DNA of 52,775 bases, taken from contig LVAA01000026.1 of assembly GCA_001603955.1 (NCBI GenBank), positions 1 to 52,775 on the forward strand. The letters run 5' to 3'. Below are positions 45,952 through 52,775 of the stretch, in pieces (position 1 is the stretch's first letter; every line of letters begins with the position of its first letter). Below the pieces are notes generated by a model that was given only the letters and a program-made list of their open reading frames with translations, was not told the DNA's origin and did not search any database. The translations under genes were made by a program, and so were the position numbers. The DNA is from Syntrophobacterales bacterium Delta_02. Its GTDB lineage: Bacteria; Desulfobacterota; Syntrophorhabdia; Syntrophorhabdales; Syntrophorhabdaceae.

Positions 45952-47115
45952 ATGGCGAAAGTCCCGTCGATCGAGGGGATCGAGTTTTCGGGGGTGGCTT
46001 CGGGGATCAAGGCCGAGGGGCTTGATCTCGGGCTTGTGGTGTTTCGTGAGGAGACGAACGTCCTCGCGGTCTATACCCGCAACCAGGTCAAAGCGGCCCA
46101 CATCCTCTATGACCGCAGGATCGACAAGGGGCCCGTGCGGGCACTCGTCGCCAACAGCGGCTGCGCAAACGCCTGCACCGGCAAGGAAGGTGTGAGCGAT
46201 CTCACGGCGATCGCGTCAGGCCTGGCACCGCTCATTGACACTAACCTCAAGCAGATACTCTTTGCCTGTACCGGTGTCATCGGCAAGAGGCTTCCCGCCG
46301 ATGCCATGATATCGGCCCTGCCCGCGGCGACAACGCGCAGAAAGGAATCGGGCCTCAAGAGCTTTGCCCGGGCCATCATGACGACGGACACCTATCCCAA
46401 GATCGCCCACACGACCTTCCAGGGGAAGAAGACATACACAATTGCCGGAGTTGCCAAGGGTTCGGGCATGATCAATCCCCTCTTCGCCACGATGCTCGCT
46501 TTCGTCTTCACCGATTTCCCTATCTCGCCCGAGAACATAAAGCTCGCCTTCTCCCAAGCGGTCCGGGACAGCTTCGAGCGCATAACCGTGGACGGCGAAT
46601 GCAGCACCAACGACACCGTTATGCTCTTCACGAGGCGCGGGCAGGAAGACACTGACGCCCTCAAGGCCTTCAAAGAGGGTCTCCGCACGGTCCTGAAGGA
46701 ACTTTCCATGATGGTCGTGCGTGATGGAGAAGGCGCCACCAGGGTCGCCCACATCACGGTGGAAGGGGCGCGGAAGAAAGAATGGGCCGAGAAGATAGCC
46801 CGGCGCATCGCCCTGTCGCCGCTGACGAAGACAGCCTTTTTCGGCGCCGACCCCAACTGGGGCCGCATCATAGCTGCCGCGGGCGACGCGGGCGTGCCCG
46901 TCAACCCCTCCAAGGTGGACATCAGCCTTCAGGGAGAGATGATCTCGAAGGGTGGGGCGGAGATCCCGTTCAGTGAAAAGAAAATGAAGAGGCTTATGAG
47001 CAGGAAGGAGATATCCGTCGTCGTCGATCTCAACGAAGGCAAGGCCTCCTTCGACATCTACACAACGGACCTCACTTACGATTACGTGAAGATAAACGCT
47101 TCGTATAGAAGCTGA
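45952..47115 (+). CDS. argJ: Bifunctional ornithine acetyltransferase / N-acetylglutamate synthase
   Basis: 387 residues. Transfers the acetyl group from N-acetylornithine to glutamate in the cyclic arginine pathway; many members also use acetyl-CoA. It is made as a precursor that cuts itself before a Thr: the KGSGMINPLFATMLAF block near residue 175 holds that Thr (ATML). Other landmarks are ANSGCANACTG, CTGVIGKRLP and the C-terminal FGADPNWGRI. The ATG at 45952 with TTGGAGG is the start; the upstream nine codons are repeat sequence. Its stop is followed by a two-armed repeat. No other arg gene is here. Confidence 0.94.
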   Translation: MAKVPSIEGIEFSGVASGIKAEGLDLGLVVFREETNVLAVYTRNQVKAAHILYDRRIDKGPVRALVANSGCANACTGKEGVSDLTAIASGLAPLIDTNLKQILFACTGVIGKRLPADAMISALPAATTRRKESGLKSFARAIMTTDTYPKIAHTTFQGKKTYTIAGVAKGSGMINPLFATMLAFVFTDFPISPENIKLAFSQAVRDSFERITVDGECSTNDTVMLFTRRGQEDTDALKAFKEGLRTVLKELSMMVVRDGEGATRVAHITVEGARKKEWAEKIARRIALSPLTKTAFFGADPNWGRIIAAAGDAGVPVNPSKVDISLQGEMISKGGAEIPFSEKKMKRLMSRKEISVVVDLNEGKASFDIYTTDLTYDYVKINASYRS

Positions 47116-47124
47116 AGAACTGTC

Positions 47125-47299
47125 CCAAGTCACAGGTCACAGGTCCCACGTTCGAACGTTGCCGCAAGTTCCATGTCGCAGACCTTAAGGGAAAGACCGA
47201 TAAAGGGGTGCTTGTTGAGCGTACGGCGAATCTTTCTTTGCGCCCGATGCGGATTTCTTGGGCCTTTAGACTTGCGGCCTGTGACTTGCGGCCTGTGAC
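47125..47299. repeat. Two-armed heptamer repeat, GGTCACA family (copy 2)
   Basis: Left arm 47125-47147 (AGTCACA, GGTCACA, GGTC); right arm 47270-47299 (CTTGCGGCCTGTGA twice). Arms can pair over a loop of about 120 nt. The element lies between convergent argJ (stop at 47115) and the FlgC-like gene (stop at 47306). Confidence 0.8.
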
Positions 47300-47305
47300 G
47301 GTCCG

Positions 47306-47650
47306 TTACCCCACGATATCCAGCAGGGACCCTATCATTTCGTCCTGGACCTTGAGCGCGTTGATGTTGGCCTCGTAGCCCCTTTGCGAGATCATCATGC
47401 GGGGGATCTCCTCGGCGAGCTCGACGTTTGAGAGCTCGCGCAGGGTGCCGTCCGTCTCCTGTATCAGGGAGCCGGGCGTGTCCCGCCTCTCGACGCTCAC
47501 CTCGGGCAGGCCGTTTGCGTCTTCAACGATGGTCGCTCTCGTCTTCTTGTATCCGTCCGTGTTGACGTTGGCAATGTTGCCGGCGGCGTTCGACAGGGTC
47601 CTTGTGAAGGCCGACAGACCGGATAGCGATGAACTGATTCCTGAGATCAT
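47306..47650 (-). CDS. Isolated FlgC-like flagellar basal-body rod protein
   Basis: 114 residues. It has the rod-protein N-terminal motif (MISGISSSLSGLSAFTRTLSNAAGNIANVNTDGYKKTRA, here from the internal ATG) and the C-terminal Flg_bbr_C pattern (NVELAEEIPRMMISQRGYEANINALKVQDEMI), with a very short middle. Length is near FlgC, but it stands alone with no other flagellar gene for at least several kilobases. I use the ATG at 47650; a TTG at 47668 is possible. No Shine-Dalgarno sequence precedes either. A role in a flagellum or related rod is inferred only. Confidence 0.8.
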   Translation of the reverse strand: MISGISSSLSGLSAFTRTLSNAAGNIANVNTDGYKKTRATIVEDANGLPEVSVERRDTPGSLIQETDGTLRELSNVELAEEIPRMMISQRGYEANINALKVQDEMIGSLLDIVG

Positions 47651-47719
47651 GCCTATGTTATCGGCCAAAGAAAGAAGAACTTAAGAAGATTTTTCAAGTT
47701 TTTTCCTATTCCGTTACCC

Positions 47720-47756
47720 CGGGACCCATTGCCCATCACCTGTCTCTTTCTTTTCC
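47720..47756. repeat. Possible single arm of the GGTGATG repeat family
   Basis: Two heptamer-like words (ACCCATT, GCCCATC) in the complementary orientation occur in the 136-nt gap between the FlgC-like gene and kdsB. No second arm is seen. The call rests on similarity to the elements around hcp and is weak. Confidence 0.3.
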
Positions 47757-47786
47757 CTTCCCCGTCTAGTATAATGTGCAGGTCCC

Positions 47787-48518
47787 ATGAGAAAGCTCAT
47801 CGTTATACCGGCGCGATACGAATCGACACGGCTTCCGGGGAAACCCCTCCTCGAGATAGCGGGCAAACCGCTCATACGTCTTGTCTATGAACGCGCCTCG
47901 GAATCCCGGCTCCAAGATGGGGTGATCGTGGCCACCGATGACGAGCGCATCCTCCATGCCGTAACCGCCTTCGGCGGTGACGCGGTCATGACAAGCTCCT
48001 CCTGCAAGAGCGGCACCGACAGGGTCTTTGAGGCCGTGAGACAGAGAGCGGCCGGTCTCATCATCAACCTTCAGGGCGATGAGCCTTTTATGCGCCCCGA
48101 CATGGCGGACCTCCTCTTTTCCGTGATGGAAAGCGAGAACCTCGACATGGCCACTCTTTGCTCGCCCATAACCGACGACAGGGAGTATCATGACCCCAAC
48201 ACCGTGAAGATCGTTCTCGACGGCAAGGGTTTCGCCCTTTATTTTTCCCGTTCTCCCATCCCCTACCTGAGGAACGGCGCGGCGAGACCCCTCCTTTACA
48301 AGCATATCGGCATCTACGCGTTCAAACGGGACTTTCTGGAACGTTTCGTGAAAATGCCGAGGAGCAGGCTCGAAGAACTGGAATCACTCGAACAGCTTCG
48401 CGTTCTGGAGAACGGCTTCAGGATTCGGGTCCTCACAACCCAGTATGACGGATTCGGCGTGGATACCCCCGCCGATCTCGAGCGGGCCAGGCTCGCCCTC
48501 GACAAAAAGATCATGTGA
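47787..48518 (+). CDS. kdsB: CMP-KDO synthetase
   Basis: 243 residues. Activates 3-deoxy-D-manno-octulosonate with CTP, an essential step for the LPS inner core. The nucleotide-binding start VIPARYESTRLPGKPL, then NLQGDEPFMRP in the middle and the later FSRSPIPYLR, GIYAF and LEQLRVLENGF are all standard for KdsB. There is no clear ribosome site (ccCATGAGAAA region); the ATG at 47787 matches family N termini. Promoter-like sequence TAGTATAAT lies at 47767-47775. It is convergent with the ATPase gene; a short hairpin separates them. It and the arn cluster show that the cell makes LPS. Confidence 0.95.
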   Translation: MRKLIVIPARYESTRLPGKPLLEIAGKPLIRLVYERASESRLQDGVIVATDDERILHAVTAFGGDAVMTSSSCKSGTDRVFEAVRQRAAGLIINLQGDEPFMRPDMADLLFSVMESENLDMATLCSPITDDREYHDPNTVKIVLDGKGFALYFSRSPIPYLRNGAARPLLYKHIGIYAFKRDFLERFVKMPRSRLEELESLEQLRVLENGFRIRVLTTQYDGFGVDTPADLERARLALDKKIM

Positions 48519-48545
48519 CGCGCCGCCGCCGTCCTGTCACCATCC

Positions 48546-48563
48546 TGCCGGAAGCATCCGGCA
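48546..48563. terminator. Hairpin between kdsB and the GspE-like gene
   Basis: TGCCGGA, loop AGCA, TCCGGCA: a perfect 7-bp stem in the 102-nt gap between convergent genes. There is no T-run, so termination would be weak or Rho-assisted. Confidence 0.35.
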
Positions 48564-48620
48564 CGCACCGAACACGGCCTTCCCGCGGGCGAACGCACGG
48601 GCCTTGTCACATCGCCACGC

Positions 48621-50627
48621 CTAATGCGCGGATGCACCATTTTGCATGAGAACCGTCCTGAGGACCTCGTCAACACTGATGACCCCTCCCTTAAGGAGAA
48701 TGAGGCAATACTCCCTGAGGTCTATCATGCCGCTTCTTATGGCTGCTTCCCTCACGGCAAGCGTTTCCGCTCCCGAGGATACAAGACGCATTACCTCCTC
48801 GTTGACCGCGAGAACCTCATAGACACCGACACGTCCCTTGTAGCCCGTGTAGCCGCAGGCGTTGCAGCCCTTGCCCCTGCATAGCTCCGTGTCCGGCGGC
48901 AAGCCGAGGTACTCGGTGGCGGACAGGTCGTGGTACGTCTCTTTGCATTTCTCACAGACCTTCCTCACCAGCCTCTGGGCAATGACCCCGATGACCGATG
49001 AAGAGATAAGAAACGGCTCGATACCCATCTCGATAAGGCGCATGAAGGTGCCCGGGGCATCGTTCGCGTGGACGGTGGTGAAGACAAGGTGGCCGGTAAG
49101 GGCTGCCTCGACGGCTATTTTCGCGGTCTCGGCGTCCCTCGTCTCACCGACGAGGATCACATCAGGGTCCTGGCGGAGAAAGGCCCTGAGGACCCGGGCA
49201 AAGTCGAGGCCGATATCGTGGTTCACCTGCACCTGGTTGATCCCCTTCAGATCGTACTCAATAGGGTCCTCGACGGTGAAGATGTTCTTTCTGATGTCGT
49301 TGATCTCCGCGAGGGAACTATAGAGGGTTGTCGTCTTGCCGGAGCCGGTCGGGCCGGTAACGTAAATGATGCCGTAGGGCATTCTGATCATGCCTTCCAC
49401 GAGACGCCGGACCGGGAGATGGGTGATGAGCTTGTCAAGGCCAAGCCGCGTGTTGCTCTTGTCCAGGATCCTCGTGCACACCCTTTCGCCGAACCTGGCG
49501 GGAACGGTGGATACGCGGAAGTCAATGGACTTCTTTCCCACCTTTATGGTGATCCTTCCGTCCTGGGGAAGTCTGCGCTCGGCAATATCGAGGCGGGATA
49601 TGATCTTCATCCTGCTGGTGAGAGGAAGCTGGATCTTCTTCGGCAACACCATTTCCTCCACCAGGTCCCCGTCGATGCGGAACCGGACACGCACCTCCCT
49701 CTCCATGGGTTCCATGTGGATATCGCTTGCGCCTTTCTTCAGCGCCATGGCAATGATGCTGTTGGCCAGCTTGATGATCGGAGCCCCCTCGGCCTCCTTC
49801 TCAATATCGGGAATGCCGACATCGTCATCCGAGACCTCGTCAAAGGCAAATTCCTTCAGGATGTCGGACTGGATGTGTTCCATGGAATCGACGAAGCTCT
49901 CTATGTCAAGGAACTCTTCCTTTTGAGAGTTGATAAGGGCCTTGTACTCACCGTTGATGAATTTCGTGAAGTCACTCTCGGTAATGATCACCAAATCAAA
50001 GAATACCTTCGGATACTTCTGGTTCACGGCCCTTTTGATGTTGTCGATCCCGGTAACGTCGTGGGGATCGACAACCGCAAGGGTAATCTTGTTGTTGGCG
50101 TATGAAACGGGCAGTATCCGGTATCTCAGCACGAGCTGTTCAGGCACACACTCCATGACGGCCTCGTCGAGTCTCAAGGTGTCGAGCGGAGTGGTTCCCG
50201 GAAGCTCCCGGTTCTTGATCTCCGCGATATGCTCGGCTACGATCCTGCTCAAAGACACGGACAGGGCATGGTGTTCATTGAGAAGCAGATCGAAATCGTT
50301 CTTCTTGAGGACAAGCACCTTCGTGCTGGCGACCGTAACGACCGTCGCCGAGCTGGGGTCTCCGGAAATCTCTCCGAAGCATGCCCCGGGATCGAGACTG
50401 GCGATGGTAACATCGAAGTCGCTCCGCGGGTCCCTCCTCCGTATCTCCACCTTGCCGCCCACCATGATGAACATCGCGTTCCCCGGCGTTCCTTCGCGCA
50501 CGATGGCAGTGTTCGGCGGATATGTCCTTTCCTGGAGCGTAGATGAGAACCTCAGCAGTTCCTCATCCGATAATTCCCGAAAGATATCGGTCCTCTTGAG
50601 TGAGGCGATCCTGTCTCTGTATGGCAT
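48621..50627 (-). CDS. GspE/PilB-type secretion ATPase with N-terminal cyclic-nucleotide-binding-like domain
   Basis: 668 residues. Residues ~10-125 look like a cNMP-binding fold (FRELSDEELLRFSSTLQERTYPPNTAIVREGTPGNAMFIMVGGKVEI, then FGEISGDPSSATV). The phosphate-binding cassette is shortened, and the usual Arg is Ser, so cyclic-nucleotide binding may be lost. Residues ~150-240 resemble the MshEN/T2SSE N domain. The ATPase has Walker A GPTGSGKTT (425-433), Walker B ILVGE (491-495), and the zinc tetracysteine C558, C561, C588 and C591. It powers type II secretion or type IV pili. ATG at 50627 follows GGGGAG. Small upstream gene at 50653-50823 may be co-transcribed. Confidence 0.9.
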   Translation of the reverse strand: MPYRDRIASLKRTDIFRELSDEELLRFSSTLQERTYPPNTAIVREGTPGNAMFIMVGGKVEIRRRDPRSDFDVTIASLDPGACFGEISGDPSSATVVTVASTKVLVLKKNDFDLLLNEHHALSVSLSRIVAEHIAEIKNRELPGTTPLDTLRLDEAVMECVPEQLVLRYRILPVSYANNKITLAVVDPHDVTGIDNIKRAVNQKYPKVFFDLVIITESDFTKFINGEYKALINSQKEEFLDIESFVDSMEHIQSDILKEFAFDEVSDDDVGIPDIEKEAEGAPIIKLANSIIAMALKKGASDIHMEPMEREVRVRFRIDGDLVEEMVLPKKIQLPLTSRMKIISRLDIAERRLPQDGRITIKVGKKSIDFRVSTVPARFGERVCTRILDKSNTRLGLDKLITHLPVRRLVEGMIRMPYGIIYVTGPTGSGKTTTLYSSLAEINDIRKNIFTVEDPIEYDLKGINQVQVNHDIGLDFARVLRAFLRQDPDVILVGETRDAETAKIAVEAALTGHLVFTTVHANDAPGTFMRLIEMGIEPFLISSSVIGVIAQRLVRKVCEKCKETYHDLSATEYLGLPPDTELCRGKGCNACGYTGYKGRVGVYEVLAVNEEVMRLVSSGAETLAVREAAIRSGMIDLREYCLILLKGGVISVDEVLRTVLMQNGASAH

Positions 50628-50652
50628 TCTGTCATTCTCCCCGCTGCATGAA

Positions 50653-50823
50653 CTAGCCTTGAACAGATCCTTCTGTACCCCCGGTCCGAATCGCCACGAT
50701 GCGAGGCTGCCTCTTTGCCGTTGTCCCGCGTATCGACCTCTCCCATATACAGGGAACGGCCTTCCGCCTCACCTCGAAGCACTCGTGCCCGCGCAAGCGT
50801 TCCCAAAGCTCCTTCGCCTTCAC
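50653..50823 (-). CDS. Possible small protein, 56 residues
   Basis: A short frame starting GTG at 50823 with a good GGAAGGGG ribosome site about 4-5 nt upstream and ending 25 nt before the ATPase gene. The product is basic (KAKELWERLRGHECFEVRRKAVP at the start), with two Cys about 10 apart (HEC...VPC) and no membrane span. A longer frame to 50976 exists but has no start signal. I recognise no family. Placement upstream of and on the strand of the secretion ATPase supports reality; composition alone would not. Confidence 0.35.
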   Translation of the reverse strand: MKAKELWERLRGHECFEVRRKAVPCIWERSIRGTTAKRQPRIVAIRTGGTEGSVQG

Positions 50824-51281
50824 GATACCCCTTCCGAGGTTTCTCGGCGACCATCCACTGTCATACTTCCCGAAGGGCGCTCGCCACCTTCCCCCGGCCG
50901 CCACGTCCCCCTGCGAACATACCCGGCAAGGTGGCCGGAACGTTAACCCCTGAAGGCGGGGGTCGGACGCGCGCATCCCCTAAGAAAACCGGAATTTGAC
51001 TATAAATAACCTATAAGCAAGCTTAGTCCACAAAACGCGGGCAGTCAATCATCGGCATCCGTAGACCCTTGACTGTTAGCGCTTTATGCCTGGTGGTGCA
51101 TGTCAGGTCATTGGTCGGAACGATCCGTTATGTTCAGTATCACGAAGGCATGGAAGGGATATGTATTTGCTTGATGCAGACGGTGAAAAACGAAACATCC
51201 ATGAAACTACCTGACTCCGCGGGCTTGGTTCTCTCGCGCTAGCCTGCCGTGGAACTTCCACAACTCGCAGCCGCACTTAAA
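50824..51281. other. Gene-free stretch of about 460 nt
   Basis: No convincing coding frame. The part near 50990-51050 is AT-rich and probably holds the promoter of the secretion ATPase unit, but no single pair of boxes is convincing. The rest shows no tRNA, no known riboswitch core and no repeat element of the families listed here. Confidence 0.5.
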
Positions 51282-51366
51282 TGCCGGAGGCGGGGCTTGA
51301 ACCCGCATGATCGCAAGGATCACCGGATTTTGAGTCCGGCGCGTCTACCACTTCCACCACTCCGGC
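51282..51366 (-). tRNA. tRNA-Leu (anticodon CAA)
   Basis: Folds as a class II tRNA of 85 nt. The acceptor GCCGGAG pairs with CTCCGGC, followed by discriminator A. The anticodon stem is CCGGA/TCCGG around CTCAAAA, giving anticodon CAA (reads UUG). The long variable arm (TGATCCTTGCGATCA) and the T-loop GGTTCAAGC are present. The CCA end is not encoded. Confidence 0.95.
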
Positions 51367-51520
51367 GTGCTTAATATTAAAGGGTTTGCTCAGCCTTTGT
51401 CAACTCTTCTGTACCCCGCTCCAGGCATTTCCACCGAAAAAGTCTTCTCCTCATTCCCGGTCATCATCGTGCCCTGCCGTATCTGTTTCCAAAAGGGTAT
51501 GACAGAAAAGATCCTCCAAG

Positions 51521-51544
51521 AAAAAAGGGGCCCGAAGGCCCCTT
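51521..51544 (-). terminator. Terminator of the porin gene
   Basis: On the minus strand, AAGGGGCC, loop TTCG, GGCCCCTT, then TTTT: a perfect 8-bp stem with a stable UUCG tetraloop, 26 nt after the porin stop codon. Confidence 0.9.
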
Positions 51545-51569
51545 CCTTTTCATGCGTTATGTCTGGTTC

Positions 51570-52775
51570 TTAGAAGAAGTACCAGGCGCCGAACCTGTAG
51601 GCATCGATCGTGCCGGTGCGATCCGCATTGCCTGCACCCGTACCGGTACCCTGGGCGTAAGCGTTGTAGCCCGTGAAGGTCCTCATCCACTGGAGGCCGA
51701 ACCTGATGGCCTGGTTTGCATCCCAGAGGAGGCTGACGGCGTATTCCTGTGCCATGTTCGTGTTGTTGGGAACGAGGTAATTCCGTGCAAAGTCACTGTA
51801 GTTGTACTTCAGGTAGCCGTACATACCGTTCAGAGAGAGGCTGTTGGTCATCCACCATGACAGGCTTGAGTAAAGGCCGAACACGGTCGGAGCTGCGACA
51901 TCGTAGGTAACTGCATTTCTGAAGTATGACCCGAATGACTGACCCGGAGCCATCCAGTTGTTGCCGCCCACATTCTGACCCAGGAAGAAGTTACCGCCGA
52001 GGAGGACGGACATTGCCTTGTTGCCCTGTTTCTCGGGAACGATCGGTACGGTGTACCTGAAGGCGGCGATCCAGGCGTCGAGCGTCTGAGTCTTGTACGC
52101 TGCCGCATTGTTAGGATCGACGTAGGCTTCCTTGTCCCTGCCGTAGTACCCGCCGAGGGCCAACTTCAGGTTCTGGGGACCGATCTTGCCGCAACGGTCG
52201 GTAAAGTATGCGATCTCGCCCTGGAGTCCAGGCCAGTTGCTTCTGGCGTAGCCGTCGTTGAACTGACGGGTTCCGTCTGACCAGTCCGTCGCGCTCGTGA
52301 GACCGAACATCGCGTTGAATTCCTTCGTGAAGAAATACCGGAAGGCGATCTGGGGAGTCCTGATGCCCTTGAGGAACTGGGAGAAATCAGTGATACCGAC
52401 CGCGGGTACGTAGAAGGGCATACCCCACTGCTGCCAGTTCTGACCCATCATCAATTCCGCTGACTGCCAGTTCATCTTCATCCAAGCATGCCTGAGCTGG
52501 AATCCACCGTAGGAGTTGCCTGTCGTTACGCCGCGGAAGTCGCCTTCGATGAAGGCGCTCGTCTTGGCGCCCCACAGCTGGGGACCCTTGATGAGGAAGT
52601 TGAAACGGGTCTCGCCACCGCTCATGAAGGTGTTGCTGAACTCGTCCGCTGTGACAGCTCTTGTAGACGTGCTGCTTCTCTGGGCTATGTAGGTGTCCGC
52701 GTTGGCATTCTGTGAATTCCAACCCAGATCGAACTTTACGTAGCCGCCGAATGTGACATCGTACCTGCTTGTCAT
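51570..52775 (-). CDS. Outer-membrane porin-like beta-barrel (partial, N terminus outside window)
   Basis: 401 residues are visible; the frame runs off the right edge, so the signal peptide and first strands are missing, and the Met at the edge may be internal. Many alternating polar/aromatic strands are seen (VTFGGYVKFDLGWNS, AFIEGDFRG, FQLRHAWMKMNW, AYRFGAWYFF), Asn/Tyr/Trp-rich loops, and the final residue is Phe, the C-terminal signal for BAM insertion. The composition fits a porin of the deltaproteobacterial type; the substrate is unknown. A perfect terminator follows. A tRNA-Leu gene lies further downstream on the same strand. Confidence 0.82.
   Translation of the reverse strand: MTSRYDVTFGGYVKFDLGWNSQNANADTYIAQRSSTSTRAVTADEFSNTFMSGGETRFNFLIKGPQLWGAKTSAFIEGDFRGVTTGNSYGGFQLRHAWMKMNWQSAELMMGQNWQQWGMPFYVPAVGITDFSQFLKGIRTPQIAFRYFFTKEFNAMFGLTSATDWSDGTRQFNDGYARSNWPGLQGEIAYFTDRCGKIGPQNLKLALGGYYGRDKEAYVDPNNAAAYKTQTLDAWIAAFRYTVPIVPEKQGNKAMSVLLGGNFFLGQNVGGNNWMAPGQSFGSYFRNAVTYDVAAPTVFGLYSSLSWWMTNSLSLNGMYGYLKYNYSDFARNYLVPNNTNMAQEYAVSLLWDANQAIRFGLQWMRTFTGYNAYAQGTGTGAGNADRTGTIDAYRFGAWYFF

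Noticed and set aside
50824-51281. Possible c-di-GMP riboswitch or signal recognition particle RNA before the tRNA
   Set aside because: I could not find the conserved cores of either RNA on either strand; the stretch stays unassigned.
51282-51366. Integration site of a mobile element at the tRNA-Leu gene
   Set aside because: No integrase or duplicated tRNA 3' end is visible on either side within the window.

Overview
The window is about 60% GC, densely coded, and reads as chromosome of a Gram-negative anaerobe. Outer-membrane and LPS genes (kdsB, an arn lipid A cluster, a porin), two lipoproteins, hydroxylamine reductase behind an HcpR-like operator, a DUF4416 gene and the order ilvB-ilvH-ilvC-psd-pssA point to a deltaproteobacterium (Desulfobacterota), perhaps a syntrophic or sulfate/metal-reducing lineage. 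That placement is inference; no rRNA lies in the window. I see no prophage, transposon or CRISPR array.

Layout. 1-6.8 kb, minus strand: lipase-like lipoprotein, DUF4105 membrane protein, two-repeat periplasmic protein, phosphoglucomutase, PPC-domain protein, small lipoprotein. 6.9-10.5 kb: a tiny membrane protein, a J-like/HEAGH membrane protein, an acetate transporter, a LysE exporter and a PP2C phosphatase. 10.6-16.6 kb: one tight plus-strand operon, xseB-ispA-dxs-tlyA-DUF4416-yicC-gmk-rpoZ, joining isoprenoid precursor synthesis to RNA and nucleotide functions. 16.8-19.9 kb: hcp and a ferredoxin-like gene (nitrosative stress), then a cupin. 19.9-25.2 kb: response regulator, PLD nuclease, holin-like membrane protein, SagB-type oxidoreductase with a radical SAM enzyme, and unknowns. 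25.4-30.3 kb: DUF89, DnaJ-like, an unknown gene, groES-groEL behind a degenerate CIRCE operator, and dodecin. 30.5-35.8 kb: minus-strand operon arnT-arnC-arnA(formyltransferase)-arnA(decarboxylase)-arnD. 36.2-43.1 kb: DUF3313 protein, then ydcH-ilvB-ilvH-ilvC-psd-pssA and two HAD proteins. 43.2-50.8 kb: secA, argJ, an isolated FlgC-like gene, kdsB and a GspE/PilB ATPase carrying a cyclic-nucleotide-binding-like domain. The end holds tRNA-Leu(CAA) and the 3' part of a porin gene.

The most unusual signal is between the genes. At least twelve intergenic gaps hold short degenerate tandem repeats, in six sequence families of period 7 or 9 nt. In most of them one arm is in one orientation and a second arm in the opposite orientation, so the transcript could fold into a long imperfect hairpin. 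The three CTTGAGCCG elements all sit between convergent genes and begin within about 0-20 nt of both stop codons, as expected for bidirectional terminators or 3'-end stabilisers. Other signals read directly from the sequence are an HcpR-like site near -41 of the hcp promoter, a CIRCE-like palindrome before groES, a perfect hairpin holding the rpoZ stop codon in its loop, three operons whose first start codon lies 7-10 nt after the predicted transcription start, and four TTG-started genes.
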